Counted from the stretch's first letter, positions 12,148 through 23,600 are shown. The stretch is 64,000 bases of DNA from Takakia lepidozioides (GCA_030704615.1 CM060734.1:13518001-13582000); one strand, 5' to 3'. The notes: generated by a model not told the origin, from the letters alone. Numbers and translations are program-made.

Positions 12148-13450
12148 GTTTCTAATCGTTTTCCCCCTGTGTATGCAGACGAAGCAGTTCGATGCATACT
12201 GCTTTGTGAAGGAGAACTCCACCTTTGCTTTCCGGAAGGAGGGAGGAAAGGTTGACCCGAACTGCGACCCACTCGATTACGACGTTCTGTTCAACAACGT
12301 TCCCAAGGAACTTCTCCCTCATAGCCTCACTTCAACGGAACCCCTGCGGTACTCACGGACTCGGAGCCCTGCCTTCATTCAGACAATTATGGAGACATGC
12401 ACAGACGTGGAGGGCACAGTGCTCGACCTCATCTGTGGGACAGGTATGCAGAATCTTGATCTCTGCTGTTCTGCAAATTCTCGTTAGGATGTAGTTCGCA
12501 ACATCTGAAGCGCCATGTGGTAATGTGTGGATGGCATTGTAACAGGTGCCTCAATGTGGGCTGGGCGGTTTTCCGACCGGCACCTCTTTGCCTACGAGGA
12601 GGATTCATCCGTGTGGGGATCCCATCTGGAGGGGCTGCAACGGAATGTGAAGGCTCCCGACAGAGCGGAAGTCTCCTCGGATTCGTCGGAGTCCGAGGAA
12701 GACACAGTGGACATTGATGCGGAGGAGAACCCGGAATACGAGTGAGTGCAAACATTGTAAGTTTGCAAAGCCTTCTGGGTCATTTATGTCAAACGAATTT
12801 CCCGACTGTGGTTCTCATTAGTCTCGTTGATGATTGTCATGTGCAGGATTGCAGGGTCCGGGTCGAAACATGTAGGGCCTACACTTCCTGCCAGGAAGAA
12901 TGTCCCGTTCTTTGCGAGGGCCGACTTCATGACGAGCCCGGTGAGGGACTACTCCCTTCCTAGTTATGCAGCTAAACTCGCAAATACAGCGATTAGAGAA
13001 GTGAGAATCCCAGTAAAGTAGAGCAGATTTTGGAGAGGGCTAGGGAGGACAGAAGGATAAGGAAAGAGTTGGCAGCAGCTCAGACAGGTAGACGGGTACG
13101 AAAGTACATATGTGATTCAGCGGATGAGAGCGACGCAGACAGGGAGGAAGACGACCCAACGGAGGTGAGATGGACAGTTCCGCAAGGGGAAGATGGGATT
13201 TTCGAAAGCCTGGCCAACGAGCAGTCCGCTGGAGATGAGAGAGGCACTGAGGGGGTGGAGGAGGAGCAGGACAGTCTAGAACAGGATGAGGATTCGGATG
13301 ATTTTCAAGATTAATAGAATTTTAATGAAGTCTCTGTAAATGTAAATTCTCTTCCAGAGTATATAAAGGAAATTCTGCCCGACATTCGTGACCCCTCTCC
13401 AGTGTGCATTCCAGCCACACAATCGCCCAAACCACGACGCTCCCAAAATC

Positions 13451-13985
13451 AGAAATGGGGCACCGCATTTCCAAAACAGGGGAGGGACTAAATTTTCCAT
13501 TTCAATGTTGGCATAGTAAAAAGTAATCTGAATTGGAAATGCGGTGCCGCATTTCCAAAATTTCCTTTGTCCACACGCCAGTTTTGGCCTCTCCCGCTCA
13601 TTGCATGGATGCCACCACGCTTACAGAGGTCGAACAAGGAGGTCGAACAAGGAGGTCGACATGGCGGGATTGAAAATGCGGTGCCGCATTTCCATATTGG
13701 GGATGGTCGTTGTTCGAACTGCAGGCCATCAGCAAAAATTGGCACCGCATTCCATTGTTAAAAAAAAGTCGATGACGGACATGGAAATGCGGCGCCGCAT
13801 TTCCAGAACGGACATCGCAATTTGTCCATTTGCAGACCCTCTCTCGGAAATGCGGTAACGCATTCCATCGCGCTGGTCGGAAATGTCACACTTTTCGAAG
13901 TGTTGGACGGAAATGCGGCACCGCATTCCCTTGTCCAAAAAGAAGTTTCCATTGCCAAGCTGGAAATGCGTCGCCGCATTTGCAA
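13451..13985. repeat. E1 palindrome cluster downstream of the methyltransferase gene
   Basis: Eight copies of the E1 palindrome, with variants, start near 13451, 13534, 13673, 13740 (half), 13782, 13846, 13909 and 13961. They are farther apart than in the array upstream (53-139 bp) and have no obvious phasing. Their flanks are unrelated to each other, so they look like separately arising sites rather than one tandem repeat. Confidence 0.85.
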
Positions 13986-14484
13986 TGCCAACCTCGTTTT
14001 CTGATCAATTTATAGACCCGTGTTGGTATTTCGTGTACCTGGACGGAAATGATGATGTCAAACATGGCGTTACTCTGGTATATTCTTGACACATGACTCA
14101 CATACCGGTTACTCTGCTTATTCACCGACAGACAATTGTAGAAATGAGACATCAAATTGTAAACAGTGGGCGAGAGTTAGTCAATAGCTGAGGAGGAGCA
14201 GCGCGGTGGCTGGAAAAAGTTCAAGCTAACGCTGCAATTCCTCACAAACACTCAGGGCACATTTAAATTTCCCCCCTACAGGATCCTGGACCGATGAAGA
14301 TTGGCTGCTGCATGAATGTAGCCGTTTCAGTTTCCTACCCTGCCATGCAAACTATGGGCAGTCACTGCCAGGTGGGCCGATAGCCACTGGACACGACGAA
14401 GTCCATCCCTCTTCGATGTAAATGCGGCGCCGAATTTCCATCCGGGGGGATGGACTTCGGTGGCAGATCTCAAACTATAACTTG
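13986..14484. other. Noncoding E1 DNA
   Basis: No gene is supported. A diverged palindrome copy (AAATGCGGCGCCGAATTTCCA) lies at 14420-14440; an open frame that starts inside it should not be read as beginning there. Confidence 0.5.
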
Positions 14485-15251
14485 TTGATGAGAAAGATGT
14501 ATGGGTTCATCCACCGCTGGCGTGATGAACACGTTCCACCTCCGTCGGTGGGTACGTGTGACCCAGATGCTCCATTATTGGAGGCCGGACTGCTCTTCCG
14601 CTTCGTATCATTTCCAAAATCTAAGGGCTTCGTAGCTGTCCGCAAGGTCATCGGCATCCAAGTCGTCCTCAGGTCCTCCTTTGCAAGGATGCCGTGCTTC
14701 CGGAACCGGGACGACTGCCCCTTTGGAGGCATCGATTATGCAATGTATTCGGCCACATCGGGAGACATTGTTATCTGGTACACATTACACAGAAGATACT
14801 GGTTCGATTGTGGAAACATTGGTGGCTTTTGAGTATATCGTAGGCCACTACGCCTTCGAGCGGGGTGACGATCTTGGGTTTGAGGAGTCCGTGGCTCCTG
14901 CGCATCCTCGATTCCGATTTTCCCAGCTACGACGGTCACCCATGCAGAAGAAGGCGCACTGCTATGCTGTTGCGGTGGAACTGCTGCCACTGGACGTGGG
15001 TGGACTCCATCGGAGAGACCTATTCTCCTCGAGGAGTGCGCTCCTCTTCTCCATTGTATGGGGACATTCGCATTGGTGTGGACGACGAAAACGTGAAGAT
15101 TTCCATATTCGATGGTGGTATGATTGAAGGGCAGGACATTGTGGTGAACATCACTAGGGGCGGTACAACGGCTGCAATCGACTTTACATGGAGGAGCCCC
15201 ATGACTCATGAGCTAGTTCTGAGAGCAGTCGAAGTCCCATTGACAACGTGA
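14485..15251 (+). pseudogene. Unrecognised, frame-broken coding-like stretch in E1
   Basis: Three consecutive open stretches in different frames look more protein-like than their shadows: LLFRFVSFPKSKGFVAVRK (about 14595-14650), YIVGHYAFERGDDLGF (about 14836-14885) and IRIGVDDENVKISIFDGG (about 15068-15120), ending VEVPLTT and a stop at 15251. The last part has alternating polar and hydrophobic residues, suggestive of beta strands. I do not recognise the family, and E2 has no clear counterpart at the same place. It could be a third, E1-only cargo gene or an older inserted fragment. Reading it as a gene is tentative. Confidence 0.3.
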
Positions 15252-15652
15252 CTTGTATTCAGTAGGCACAGGGCTCAAGATTTGAGGGCACAATCAGCAC
15301 AGTAGACGTGCTTCAAATGCAATTCATGTGGATCAATAAAAACCTCATTGTGCCCTCTTTTTATTCTATTCTGTGTCCATCGTTCCGAGAATGCGTCATT
15401 GCTCATTTCGTTTGGGATTGGGAGTGTGGGTGAATTTTGCAAATGGCTGGTAGGCTGAAATGGGCCCCCATTGTACAGAGCAGTACCACCCTACCATTCG
15501 CGAAACATTGCCTTTCAATATATAATTCTAAATAACATTGCCGAACCTCCTTCATCGGGAGGTCCTTCTCCCCCTATGACCGTGGCACCCTAAACCCTAT
15601 TCCCGCGGACACTCATTTCCGGAAAATAGTGCTGCTCATGTTTTTTTCCACA
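15252..15652. other. Noncoding right subterminal region of E1
   Basis: No gene or palindrome is seen. The region holds A/T-rich DNA (AATAAAAACC near 15337 could serve as a polyadenylation signal for the preceding stretch) and the beginning of CTCATG heptamer-like repeats near 15635. Confidence 0.45.
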
Positions 15653-15714
15653 CTTACGACTCTGCTCATGGCTCATGCCGCTCATGGCTCATGGCTCATG
15701 AAATAGCAGCCCCC
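15653..15714 (-). repeat. E1 right terminal inverted repeat
   Basis: Repeated GCTCATG heptamers end in GCTCATGAAATAGCAGCCCC, the inverse of the left end. The 8-bp target copy CCACCAAT follows at 15715. Confidence 0.8.
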
Positions 15715-15722
15715 CCACCAAT

Positions 15723-16490
15723 CATGAAAAATGTACATCATTAATATCGAGAGGGAAAGAACGCACTGCAGCTCCTACATTCACGGGTTTGTTTCTCCCT
15801 TACGGACAAGGCGAGGCAAAGAACCACAAGTTCTGGTTCTGCGCTGACGATTGTGGGGAGTGTGTGTATGGGACAGTGAGGCCTTCCGTGGTAAGGAAGC
15901 CTACTCCACCAACCGTGTGGCCTGTGAAGATGGGCACAGGTCTCACTCATCGAGAGATTGCAATGCTGGAAGAGGCGGGTTTTTCCCTGGCCAGACATTC
16001 CATTGCACGTGAAGGTGCTTCAAGTGGAAGCGGTTCACGGGTACCTCCGCCTGACGCTCACTTGTGGCCAACCAGACGGAATGGGAAGCTGGTTCGACGA
16101 TTCCCTCCAACCGCAGAACACTACGGCAAAATTGAGTCCGCCAGAATGCTTTACGCTCGTGTTGGGGGAACAATGGAAGTGCCTGATCCAGGGTATGGTC
16201 GGGTCTTCACCATGATCTCATCCGCATCTGCGCTGCAAGACAGGACGTACGACATCACTGTTTCCAATTTTCCCAATTGTACATGTCCTGATTTTGTTGG
16301 TATGCTTTCAAGTAGTTTGGGAAAGAGAGGGAAGTTCATACCGTGCAAACACCTTTACTTCGTCTTCTTGAGAAGGATGGTTTGTGATCCAAAGCTCGAC
16401 TTCTTCATTCACCAAGCTACTATGAGTTACAACGAAGTCAAACACTTCTACAGCGGGATACAACCCCATAAAAATCTGTGTTTTCCTTGA
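15723..16490 (+). pseudogene. SWIM-type transposase of E0, 3' part
   Basis: This is the remainder of the transposase broken at 1341. It resumes HEKCTSLISRG, continues through APTFTGLFLPYGQGEAKNHK and WFCADDCGECVYG (a Cys pair plus Cys, perhaps a zinc knuckle), and ends with the SWIM finger: FPNCTCPDFVGML, then IPCKHLYFVFL near 16341-16370 (C-x-C ... C-x-H). Unlike the 5' part, this stretch of about 250 codons is open to its TGA stop at 16488. It aligns without gaps of note to the E2 protein over the same region. Confidence 0.85.
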
Positions 16491-16654
16491 CAATTGTGTG
16501 TAATGGAATGACTGTTCAAGTCCAGTGTCTCTCAGCATGTCCCATGTCATCTAACATCTTTGCTATTTGTGGGTCAACGCATTTGTCGCATTGGTTTGTC
16601 ATTCTCTTTTAGCAAACACAAGAAACTACCTTCAGATAGACAGATGATCAAATC

Positions 16655-16844
16655 AACCTCGTGTCAACACGAGGTTTACTTGAAGTTCTCCAAATCCCCC
16701 TTGTGTTGACACAAGGTTCATTTTAGTTCTCAGAAAAACAACATCGCTGCAACACGAGGTTCATTTTTGTTCCAGGAAAACAACCTCGTGTTAACACGAG
16801 GTTTTGTTGAAGTTCTCCAAATCCCCCTTCTGTCGACACGAAGT
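16655..16844. repeat. E0 palindrome family, five copies
   Basis: Downstream of the E0 transposase lie palindromes with core CCTCGTGT-YR-ACACGAGG: 16655-16676 (centre CA), 16699-16716 (variant CCTTGTGT-TG), a half copy near 16748, 16782-16803 (centre TA, perfect 22 bp) and 16827-16844 (centre CG, one arm changed). Spacings are about 40-45 bp. The motif GTTCATTT or AGTTCTCCAAATCCCCC recurs between them. A more decayed relative may lie near 16875. Confidence 0.85.
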
Positions 16845-16892
16845 TCATTTGACGGGGGAACGAAATGAAGCTCCTGTTAAAAGAAGGTTGAA

Positions 16893-17070
16893 CTCCAGGA
16901 AAGCCCAAAACCCTTCATCCGTTTCACCTTCATGTGGTGAAAACAGCAGTTGGGGGCTCCACGGTTATAGGCCCAGGAAAGCCCAAAACCCTTCATCCGT
17001 TTCACCTTCATGTGAGGAAATCAGCAGTTGTGGAAGGAAATCAGCAGTTGTGGTCTCCACGGTTATAGGC
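16893..17070. repeat. Direct duplication near the E0 right end
   Basis: A segment beginning CCAGGAAAGCCCAAAACCC and ending CCACGGTTATAGGCCC occurs twice in tandem (about 16895 and 16973). The CACGGTTATAGG part is also found, inverted, near the E2 left end (about 37380-37408). Confidence 0.7.
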
Positions 17071-17079
17071 CCACCTTCT

Positions 17080-17213
17080 TTGTGGTGACGTCGTATGACC
17101 TGGACCAGGCTCATGCCATGTCAGCAGCGTGAGCGTAGGCTCAGCCACATCATCATTGTGTGAGCGTACGCTCACACGCTCACGCGCCAGGCTCACGCGG
17201 TAGCGTCGTTGCC
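17080..17213 (-). repeat. E0 right terminal repeat
   Basis: Read inwards from 17213, the end starts GGCAACGACGC and continues with GCGTGAGCCTGG and several GTGAGCG units, including the self-complementary GAGCGTACGCTC. The E2 left end starts GGCAATGACGC with the same GAGCGTACGCTC block, and the E2 right end also has GCGTGAGCCTGG. The E0 border is therefore placed at 17213, and ACCAATAT (17214-17221) is its predicted 8-bp target copy. Confidence 0.75.
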
Positions 17214-17277
17214 ACCAATATTGCCCCTGCAATAAACTGTGAGTGCGTCGCACTCCAAAATGCCCCAACTCCTCATG

Positions 17278-17960
17278 CACTACAGGAAAAGGAGAGCCTT
17301 TGCGACGCCCACGCCACGCTGCAGCGTCGGGAAAACGCCCTTTCCGGGCACGTGGGAGGCGTAGAATTTGCGACGCCCGGCCGTCGCCCTGCAGTTGCAA
17401 GGGCGTCACAAAAAATGCGACGTATGGGGGTCGCGAGCCCCCGCCCAACTCCCGCGACTGCCGGACGTCGGTTTTTCAAGCCATCCGCGCCGATGGCAGG
17501 AGCCTCTTCAAGCGACGTCGCGCCGTCGCGGCCCTCCAGCCGACAGCGCCGGCGCGGCGTCGCATCCCTTTTTTTTCTAACCTGCCCCGGGAGTCAGTCG
17601 GGTGGTACGCCAAGTGACGCCCGTGCGTTGCTGCAAGCGACTATTGGGCGTGGCACAAAACAGCAGGAGTCGGTCTCCGCCACGCCCGGGCGTGGTTGTT
17701 GCGACCAGCGGCGTCGCTTTTTTTTTAAATTTAATTAAAAAAAAAACGTGGCGCAGGCAGGGTGCGGTCTCCGCGACGCCAGGGCGTCGTGGCTTGCAAC
17801 CCCCGGACTAAAAAACACGTCGCAGGGGGTGTCGGGCATTGCCGCCCGCAAATGGGGTTTGTGACGCCCGACCGTCGTTGCGTGCGACCCCCAAAAAACA
17901 CGTCGCCATTGGCGACGTGCTGCTGCAGTCGCGAGGGTAGCCTGGTGGGGGGGGGGGGGG
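17278..17960. repeat. CACTA left end with subterminal repeats
   Basis: Many direct and inverted copies of short motifs such as TTTGCGACGCCC, CCGTCGC and GCGTCGC crowd this region, as expected of transposase-binding subterminal repeats in CACTA elements. A long G run stands at about 17946-17964. Confidence 0.85.
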
Positions 17961-18221
17961 GGGTTTGGGGGTTTATTTTGGGGGTGAATTGGGGGTGGTT
18001 TTTTGTTTTTTTCCTGGTTTTGTATTTGGGGATGGGAGAACTTACAGTTCCATTTCTCTGAGTTAGCAGATACACAATTGAGCAAGCATGAATCGAGGGT
18101 GAAGACGGTGCGACACATGAATAAGATGGAAGATGGAAAGATGGAAATATATTTACAAGAAATGAGCTGAAAAGCTCACAAGGGTTCAGTAGACTGACCC
18201 TGGGACCTACATGGACTAGGA

Positions 18222-20460
18222 CTAGTCATCCTCATCCTCATCCTCAGTGGAGGACTCAGAGCTATCCGATGAGCCTGATGATTCCGCGCCCTTTGCCAGA
18301 GCACGTAAATGAGGCGGCGTTCCCCTAAATCCCACAGAGCTCTTATCCAATCCCTGGGCATGACCCTTGACCTCATCCATACTAGTGCCCTGTAGTGCAC
18401 TCATCCCCTCTGTGTTGGCCATGTTCTTCATGAGGGATTGCCAACCATGCTCCTTGGCGTAGTTGTACTCTACCGGAGATGGCTTCCTCTCAAACGCACG
18501 TTGCTACACATGCCACAAATTAAAGTCAGTTCTTCGCGATGATGGAGCCAGAAAAAAGACATAAACAAATCCATAGGGAAGTACGACTTACAAATCGCAA
18601 GATAAAACCCTTGGATCCGCCGGCGCCCCACTTGTGTGTGGATTCGTGCTTGTCAAGGCGGACTGTTGTTGCTTCGCGTGCCAGGTCAAATTTGGCCTTG
18701 TTTGCGGCATCAGTCTCTCCCACAATGAGTGCATCCCACGATACCTATGCCCCCCCCCCCCCCAACAATTAGTGAATTACACACATACGTTGCATTGAAT
18801 CCACCTCATTAATGCACATGCGACAAATGGAAGGTGACATGATTCAGGATTTGCCAACATGTGTAATTCCATAAGGTGGTTTTGGTATGGCCCCCTTTTC
18901 CATTGCCCTCCGAATGATCTGTCTGGCATGGTACCTCCTGTCCTTCAAGTTTCGCCCCACCATCTCCATCACCCTTGTGTCACTCCAATTGCCCGGAAAC
19001 CGGCGGTCTAACTCACAGGCATATGCCCGCTTCGCACCAAAGTGTTGATCAGCCCACTCGATGTGCAAAGGGAACCACCTCAATGCAAGTTCGAAGGTTG
19101 GCTTCTTCATAGCCTCCCAGAACGCACCGCAAGGGTCACCATGGCGATTCACCTCCATCGGTGGCACCACGATTTGCCAACTCCACATCCTGTATTGCCA
19201 AGGCCATCCCACCTCTCCCTTCTTTGTAGCCTCCTTCCCCTGCTCCTTTGTTACCCCACTGCCCTCCCCCGCATGCACACTCACCCTTCCTCTCCATGGG
19301 ACTTCTTTTTCTTCTTCTTCTTTTCCTTCCCTTCTCCACAACCATCTCCTTCCCTTCCCCGCTACTTCCTCTCTCTCCTTCTCCCTCTCCCTTCTCTCTC
19401 TCTCCTCGGCAGCCCCTTCATTGATGGTAAAAGGGATCTCGGGAGATCGAGGCCTCTTCTTCTTACCTTTGGTGTCCGGGTCCTTCATGAACACCACGTG
19501 CTCTCCCTCATTGGCAACCCCACTGGATTGCACCAATGAGGCCAGCCATGTTGTTACCTCCTGAAGACAAATAACCCCTCCAAATTCAAAAAAGAAACAA
19601 ACAACAAAGAAAATCATGCATGCAAAGGAAAGGATAAGTCATGGAACAAGGTGCGACAGTTGTACCTTTGCAAGCTTGTCCGACTCGCCCCTGGTGTCAC
19701 CCGATGTGGGAGGAGTCCCCGTTGCCGGATGTGCCCGCCCTATCCCCTCCCGGAGTGCCACTGGAAGTAAATTCCAGATGTGGAGCATAGCCGGCGGCGG
19801 CGCCCCGTAGTCCAGGCCCTTCTTTGCTGGCCGCTCAGGCTCAAGGGGCGGTGTCGCTGATCGGCTAGGCTGCTCTGAACCGGCCCATACCTCCTCTCCT
19901 CCCCCCCCCCCCCCCCCCCCAAATGCGTATCAGGGTAGAAGCCCTCATCCGGCTTGACTTCTTCGAGGCGCTTCGCTATCTTGGCCACTTCATTGGCCCT
20001 CCTCGTCTCCTCCTCCCTCATCGACAACAATGGGCTGGCAATGGAGGCTTTCAAAGGCCCTTGAACCTGACGTTGGGCCTAGGCAAGTGCAGCCTTTGCT
20101 GCGGAGGAAGGGGTCGCTCTCGGGGTGACATCCAAAAGGTGCCCATACCCGAACGGGTGATGTGCTTGCCAAGGTACATTTCACCCGTCTTGGTGGCCGG
20201 GGGTGTGCTCAACTGAGCATCCGGCTCAGCAACAACCTCTCGAATAGAAGAGCTGGCTGAGCCGGCCCCTGGCGCATCCAAGATGTGGACAAGGGGGGGT
20301 ACTCGCCTCGGGGGGCAGACGAGCCCTCCGGCTACGGCTGTCAATGAGGCTGGTTAGCCGTGAGACGCCCTGGTGCGTCACATGTGCCGGCAGAGCAAAC
20401 GGATTGTCTGCCCCTTTCTTTGGGGCAGGGGAATTCTTCTCTTTCCCCATAAGCTGGCAC
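18222..20460 (-). pseudogene. CACTA accessory gene (Transposase_24-like), multi-exon remnant
   Basis: The gene reads leftwards from near 20460 with a low-complexity N-terminal region interrupted by homopolymer runs. The longest exon, about 19560-18844, has a Lys/Glu/Arg-rich segment, then FELALRWFPLHIEWADQHFG and FPGNWSDTRVMEMVGRNLKDRRYHARQ (shown in parts), a pattern of plant CACTA second-gene proteins. The next exon (18747-18593) reads SWDALIVGETDAANKAKFD and HKWGAGGSKGF, resembling the Transposase_24 family's NK-rich, GS(K)xF end. The last exon contains FERKPSPVEYNYAKEHGW (about 18500-18450) and an acidic tail ending DEDEDD before the stop at 18222. The family assignment rests on pattern only. 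Confidence 0.5.
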
Positions 20461-20694
20461 CTATCATGCAAACCCACAAGTTGGCATCATTAGGAACATT
20501 CCAGATCAAAAACAAAAACAAAACCAAGCATGTCGGGGGCTGAGAGCAGCAAGTGCTCGGGGTCTCGAGAGGGGGCAACAAAGAGAAAAGAAAAAGGTGG
20601 GGGGGGGAAGTGACTGAGCACCACAACCAGCTGCTGAGCATCACGGGCTCAGTTACCCCCCCCCCCCCCCATTTTTTTTTTTTTTTTTGGTTTC

Positions 20695-23600
20695 CTGATC
20701 TCTCCCTCTCTCTCTCCCTCTCTCTCCCTCTCCCTCTCCCTCTATAAATCTTTGGATTTCATCTGGCCTTAACCTTTTGAGGTTATTTAGTTTTTCATCC
20801 CTGCCTTTTTCATCCAAATTTGGATGATTTTATTTAATTGGATGATGAAACTTAATATACAGAAAGCTAGAGTTACCATCTATTTTTTTCATCTAAACTG
20901 GATGATCTACATAAATAATGGTTACCTATTATAAAATCCAAGAGAATAATAAAACTACCATCATAAATGATGGCTGTTATTAAACCTAAACCTATACCAT
21001 AACCCTAAAAGATACATTTCTATGGGATGTCATCCAGTGACAAAATGCCTATCTTGGTAAAATGTGATATTTCATCCATCCTGGATGAAAAATCGGGAAG
21101 TTTTGCCCTAAGCAGGCCGACACACTTCAAGCACTGAACTCGTGCTTCAGTGAACCTTGATGATGCGCCGTATAAACCTGCTCCCCTGCTGCTACATGGT
21201 ATTCGTGATTGCTGGCTCTTGGGATGCGCAGTGGTGGTTAAACAGATTCTTCTATGGCAGACGACAAAGCCGTGATTGCTCTGATCAGGAACTCATGGTT
21301 CTTTATTTTGCAGCGGCGCTTTTACTCCTTGTTGGGAAGTACTCTATCCCTATTTATCTACAGATTATTTGTTGCTCTCTCTTCGTGTATGAGCCACTCT
21401 CTAGCTGTGAACGCTTCTACTCTGATTGCGTTCTGTTGGAGACAATCTGTTGGACGCCATGGCGCAGGGCATACCACAAACACTCAAGGTTTTTTGAGTT
21501 TACCATTGCTTGAATTGTGATCTGTACTTGCTTTAGAATTCAACACTGACATGGATAGCAACTGTGAAGACTTGCCACTTACCTGCTGCATCCTCACTAA
21601 CACACATCGCTATGTGGTGGTTTTTGGGACGGGCACAGGTGAGGGTCTTCACTTGTCTTGATTTCTTGAAGCTTGCAGTTCCTGTTCTTGCAAGTGTGGA
21701 TACTGCTGCTGCCTAAGCTGCTGATGCCATCTGCTGTTTCAAACTGCCACCATGCCGCTTCAGACCTGCTCCAAGATTGCTCCAATGAGGATCTGCTTCT
21801 CTCCTTACCCCTGTTTACGGTTTTTTACAACCACATTTGCATGTGTAGGAGTTTAGCTATGAAGGATACAAGGATACAAAATAGCAGTTATTACTTTGAC
21901 TGCCTTGATACTTGGCTCTGAAATGAGAACTCTTGGTATGACTCTGATGGATCAAAAGGATAGGCTTTGATAGATAACACACATTTTTCAAGGCCCTCAT
22001 ATCATTTTGGTTTCATGGCTTGATAACAAACTCGGGTTTCTGAGCTGCTCTTTCACCTTGGCAGAACTACTTTATGTGGCCTTAAAATACCATTCTAGGC
22101 CTATACCTGCTTAAGGGGGCTCTAACTGTTGTTTCTTCTTCCTTTCTAAGAATCTTGCTTATATCTTGGTTCTAAAACATCATCTTCAAACCAAACCTGC
22201 AATCTGGTTTTTGAAATGAGTTTTAAATGGATTCTTGAGATGATGATGTGTACTATGGTGCTTTCATGATATGACTAACCTGGAATCCCACCTTAGCGGT
22301 CTTGTCCATGTCAAGGGCGGGAGGGTGGGATTCCAGGTCATTCATATCATGAAAGCACCATAGTACACATCATCATCTCAAGAATCCATTTAAACTTATT
22401 TCAAAAACCAGATTGCAGGTTTGGTTTGAAGATGATGTTTTAGAACCAAGATATAAGCAAGATTCTTAGAAAGGAAGAAGAAACAACAGTGTAGAGCCCC
22501 CTTAAGCAGGTATAGGCCTAGAATGGTATTTTAAGGCCACATAAAGTAGTTAGCCAAGGTGAAAGAGCAGCTCAGAAACCCGAGTTTGTTATCAAGCCAT
22601 GAAAACCAAAATGATATGAGGGCCTTGAAAAATGTGTGTTATCTATCAAAGCCTATCCTTTTGATCCATCAGAGTCATACCAAGAGTTCTCATTTCAGAG
22701 CCAAGTATCAAGGCAGTCAAAGTAATAACTGCTATTTGTATCCTTGTATCCTTCATAGCTAAACTCCTACACATGCAAATGTGGTTGTAAAAAACCGTAA
22801 ACAGGGGTAAGGAGAGAAGCAGATCCTCATTGGAGCAATCTTGGAGCAGGTCTGAAGCGGCATGGTGGCAGTTTGAAACAACAGATGGCATCAGCAGCTT
22901 AGGCAGCAGCAGTATCCACACTTGCAAGAACAGGAACTGCAAAGCTTCAAGAAATCAAGACAAGTGAAGACCCTCACCTGTGCCCGTCCCAAAACCACCA
23001 CATAGCGATGTGTGTTAGTGAGGATGCAGCAGGTAAGTGGCAGGTCTTCACAGTTGCTATCCATGTCAGTGTTGAATTCTAAAGCAAGTACAGATCACAA
23101 TTCAAGCAATGGTAAACTCAAAAAACCTTGAGTGTTTGTGGTATGCCCTACGCCATGGCGTCCAACAGATTGTCTCCAACAGAACGCAATCAGAGTAGAA
23201 GCGTTCACAGCTAGAGAGTGGCTCATACACGAAGAGAGAGCAACAAATAATCTGTAGATAAATAGGGATAGAGTACTTCCCAACAAGGAGTAAAAGCGCC
23301 GCTGCAAAATAAAGAACCATGAGTTCCTGATCAGAGCAATCACGGCTTTGTCGTCTGCCATAGAAGAATCTGTTTAACCACCACTGCGCATCCCAAGAGC
23401 CAGCAATCACGAATACCATGTAGCAGCAGGGGAGCAGGTTTATACGGCGCATCATCAAGGTTCACTGAAGCACGAGTTCAGTGCTTGAAGTGTGTCGGCC
23501 TGCTTAGGGCAAAACTTCCCGATTTTTCATCCAGGATGGATGAAATATCACATTTTACCAAGATAGGCATTTTGTCACTGGATGACATCCCATAGAAATG

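Larger units (their letters stand above)
8124..13314 (+). pseudogene. ParB/Srx-like domain plus amino-methyltransferase-like protein of E1
   Basis: The product begins with a basic stretch (RRKLRKLYFGRR) and a long disordered, charged N-terminus. The ParB-like part follows: RIPLCRMVSF near 9210, GYRLGSAAFYVS near 9300 and VWDGNHRLLAW near 9480. A helical middle region is followed by a Lys/Glu-rich linker (11150-11450). The methyltransferase-like part reads MIILDIPDG near 11815 (position of motif IV, normally D/N/S-PP-Y/F/W), GCVVVLASRG near 11945, and VLDLICGTGAS across the intron at 12444-12545 (motif I). This motif order is that of the beta class of N4/N6 DNA methyltransferases. The C-terminus is acidic (13090-13314). 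Other introns: 9637-9745 and 10823-10966. Frameshifts near 9260, 9390, 9465, 11090 and 13000 make this copy defective. Methylating activity is inferred and uncertain, because motif IV lacks PP. Confidence 0.75.
1342..15714. mobile_element. E1: 14.4-kb transposon with divergent SWIM transposase and ParB-methyltransferase, nested in E0
   Basis: The direct repeat CCACCAAT stands at 1334-1341 and 15715-15722, and the DNA between begins GAGGTTTACTATTTCATGAGC and ends with a 21-base imperfect inverse of it (13 terminal-most matches in a row after the first eight bases). Removing the element plus one repeat joins ATN to HEKCTS in the E0 transposase, exactly as in the uninterrupted E2 homologue (ATNFEKCTS). 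The 8-bp duplication suits hAT, P or KDZ-type elements and is one short of the usual 9 bp of MULEs. Contents: transposase on the minus strand (2034-5784), palindrome array (6177-7786), ParB-methyltransferase gene on the plus strand (8124-13314), a 3' palindrome cluster, and an unknown coding-like stretch (14485-15251). Confidence 0.88.

Noticed and set aside
19240-19560. Plus-strand proteins rich in Ser, Pro and Phe
   Set aside because: They are the antisense of the Lys/Glu-rich exon of the CACTA accessory gene.
21157-21513. A 118-residue protein, repeated at 23102-23458
   Set aside because: It is identical only because the arms are an inverted repeat; the frame is not conserved in the related units at 35.3 and 50.6 kb.
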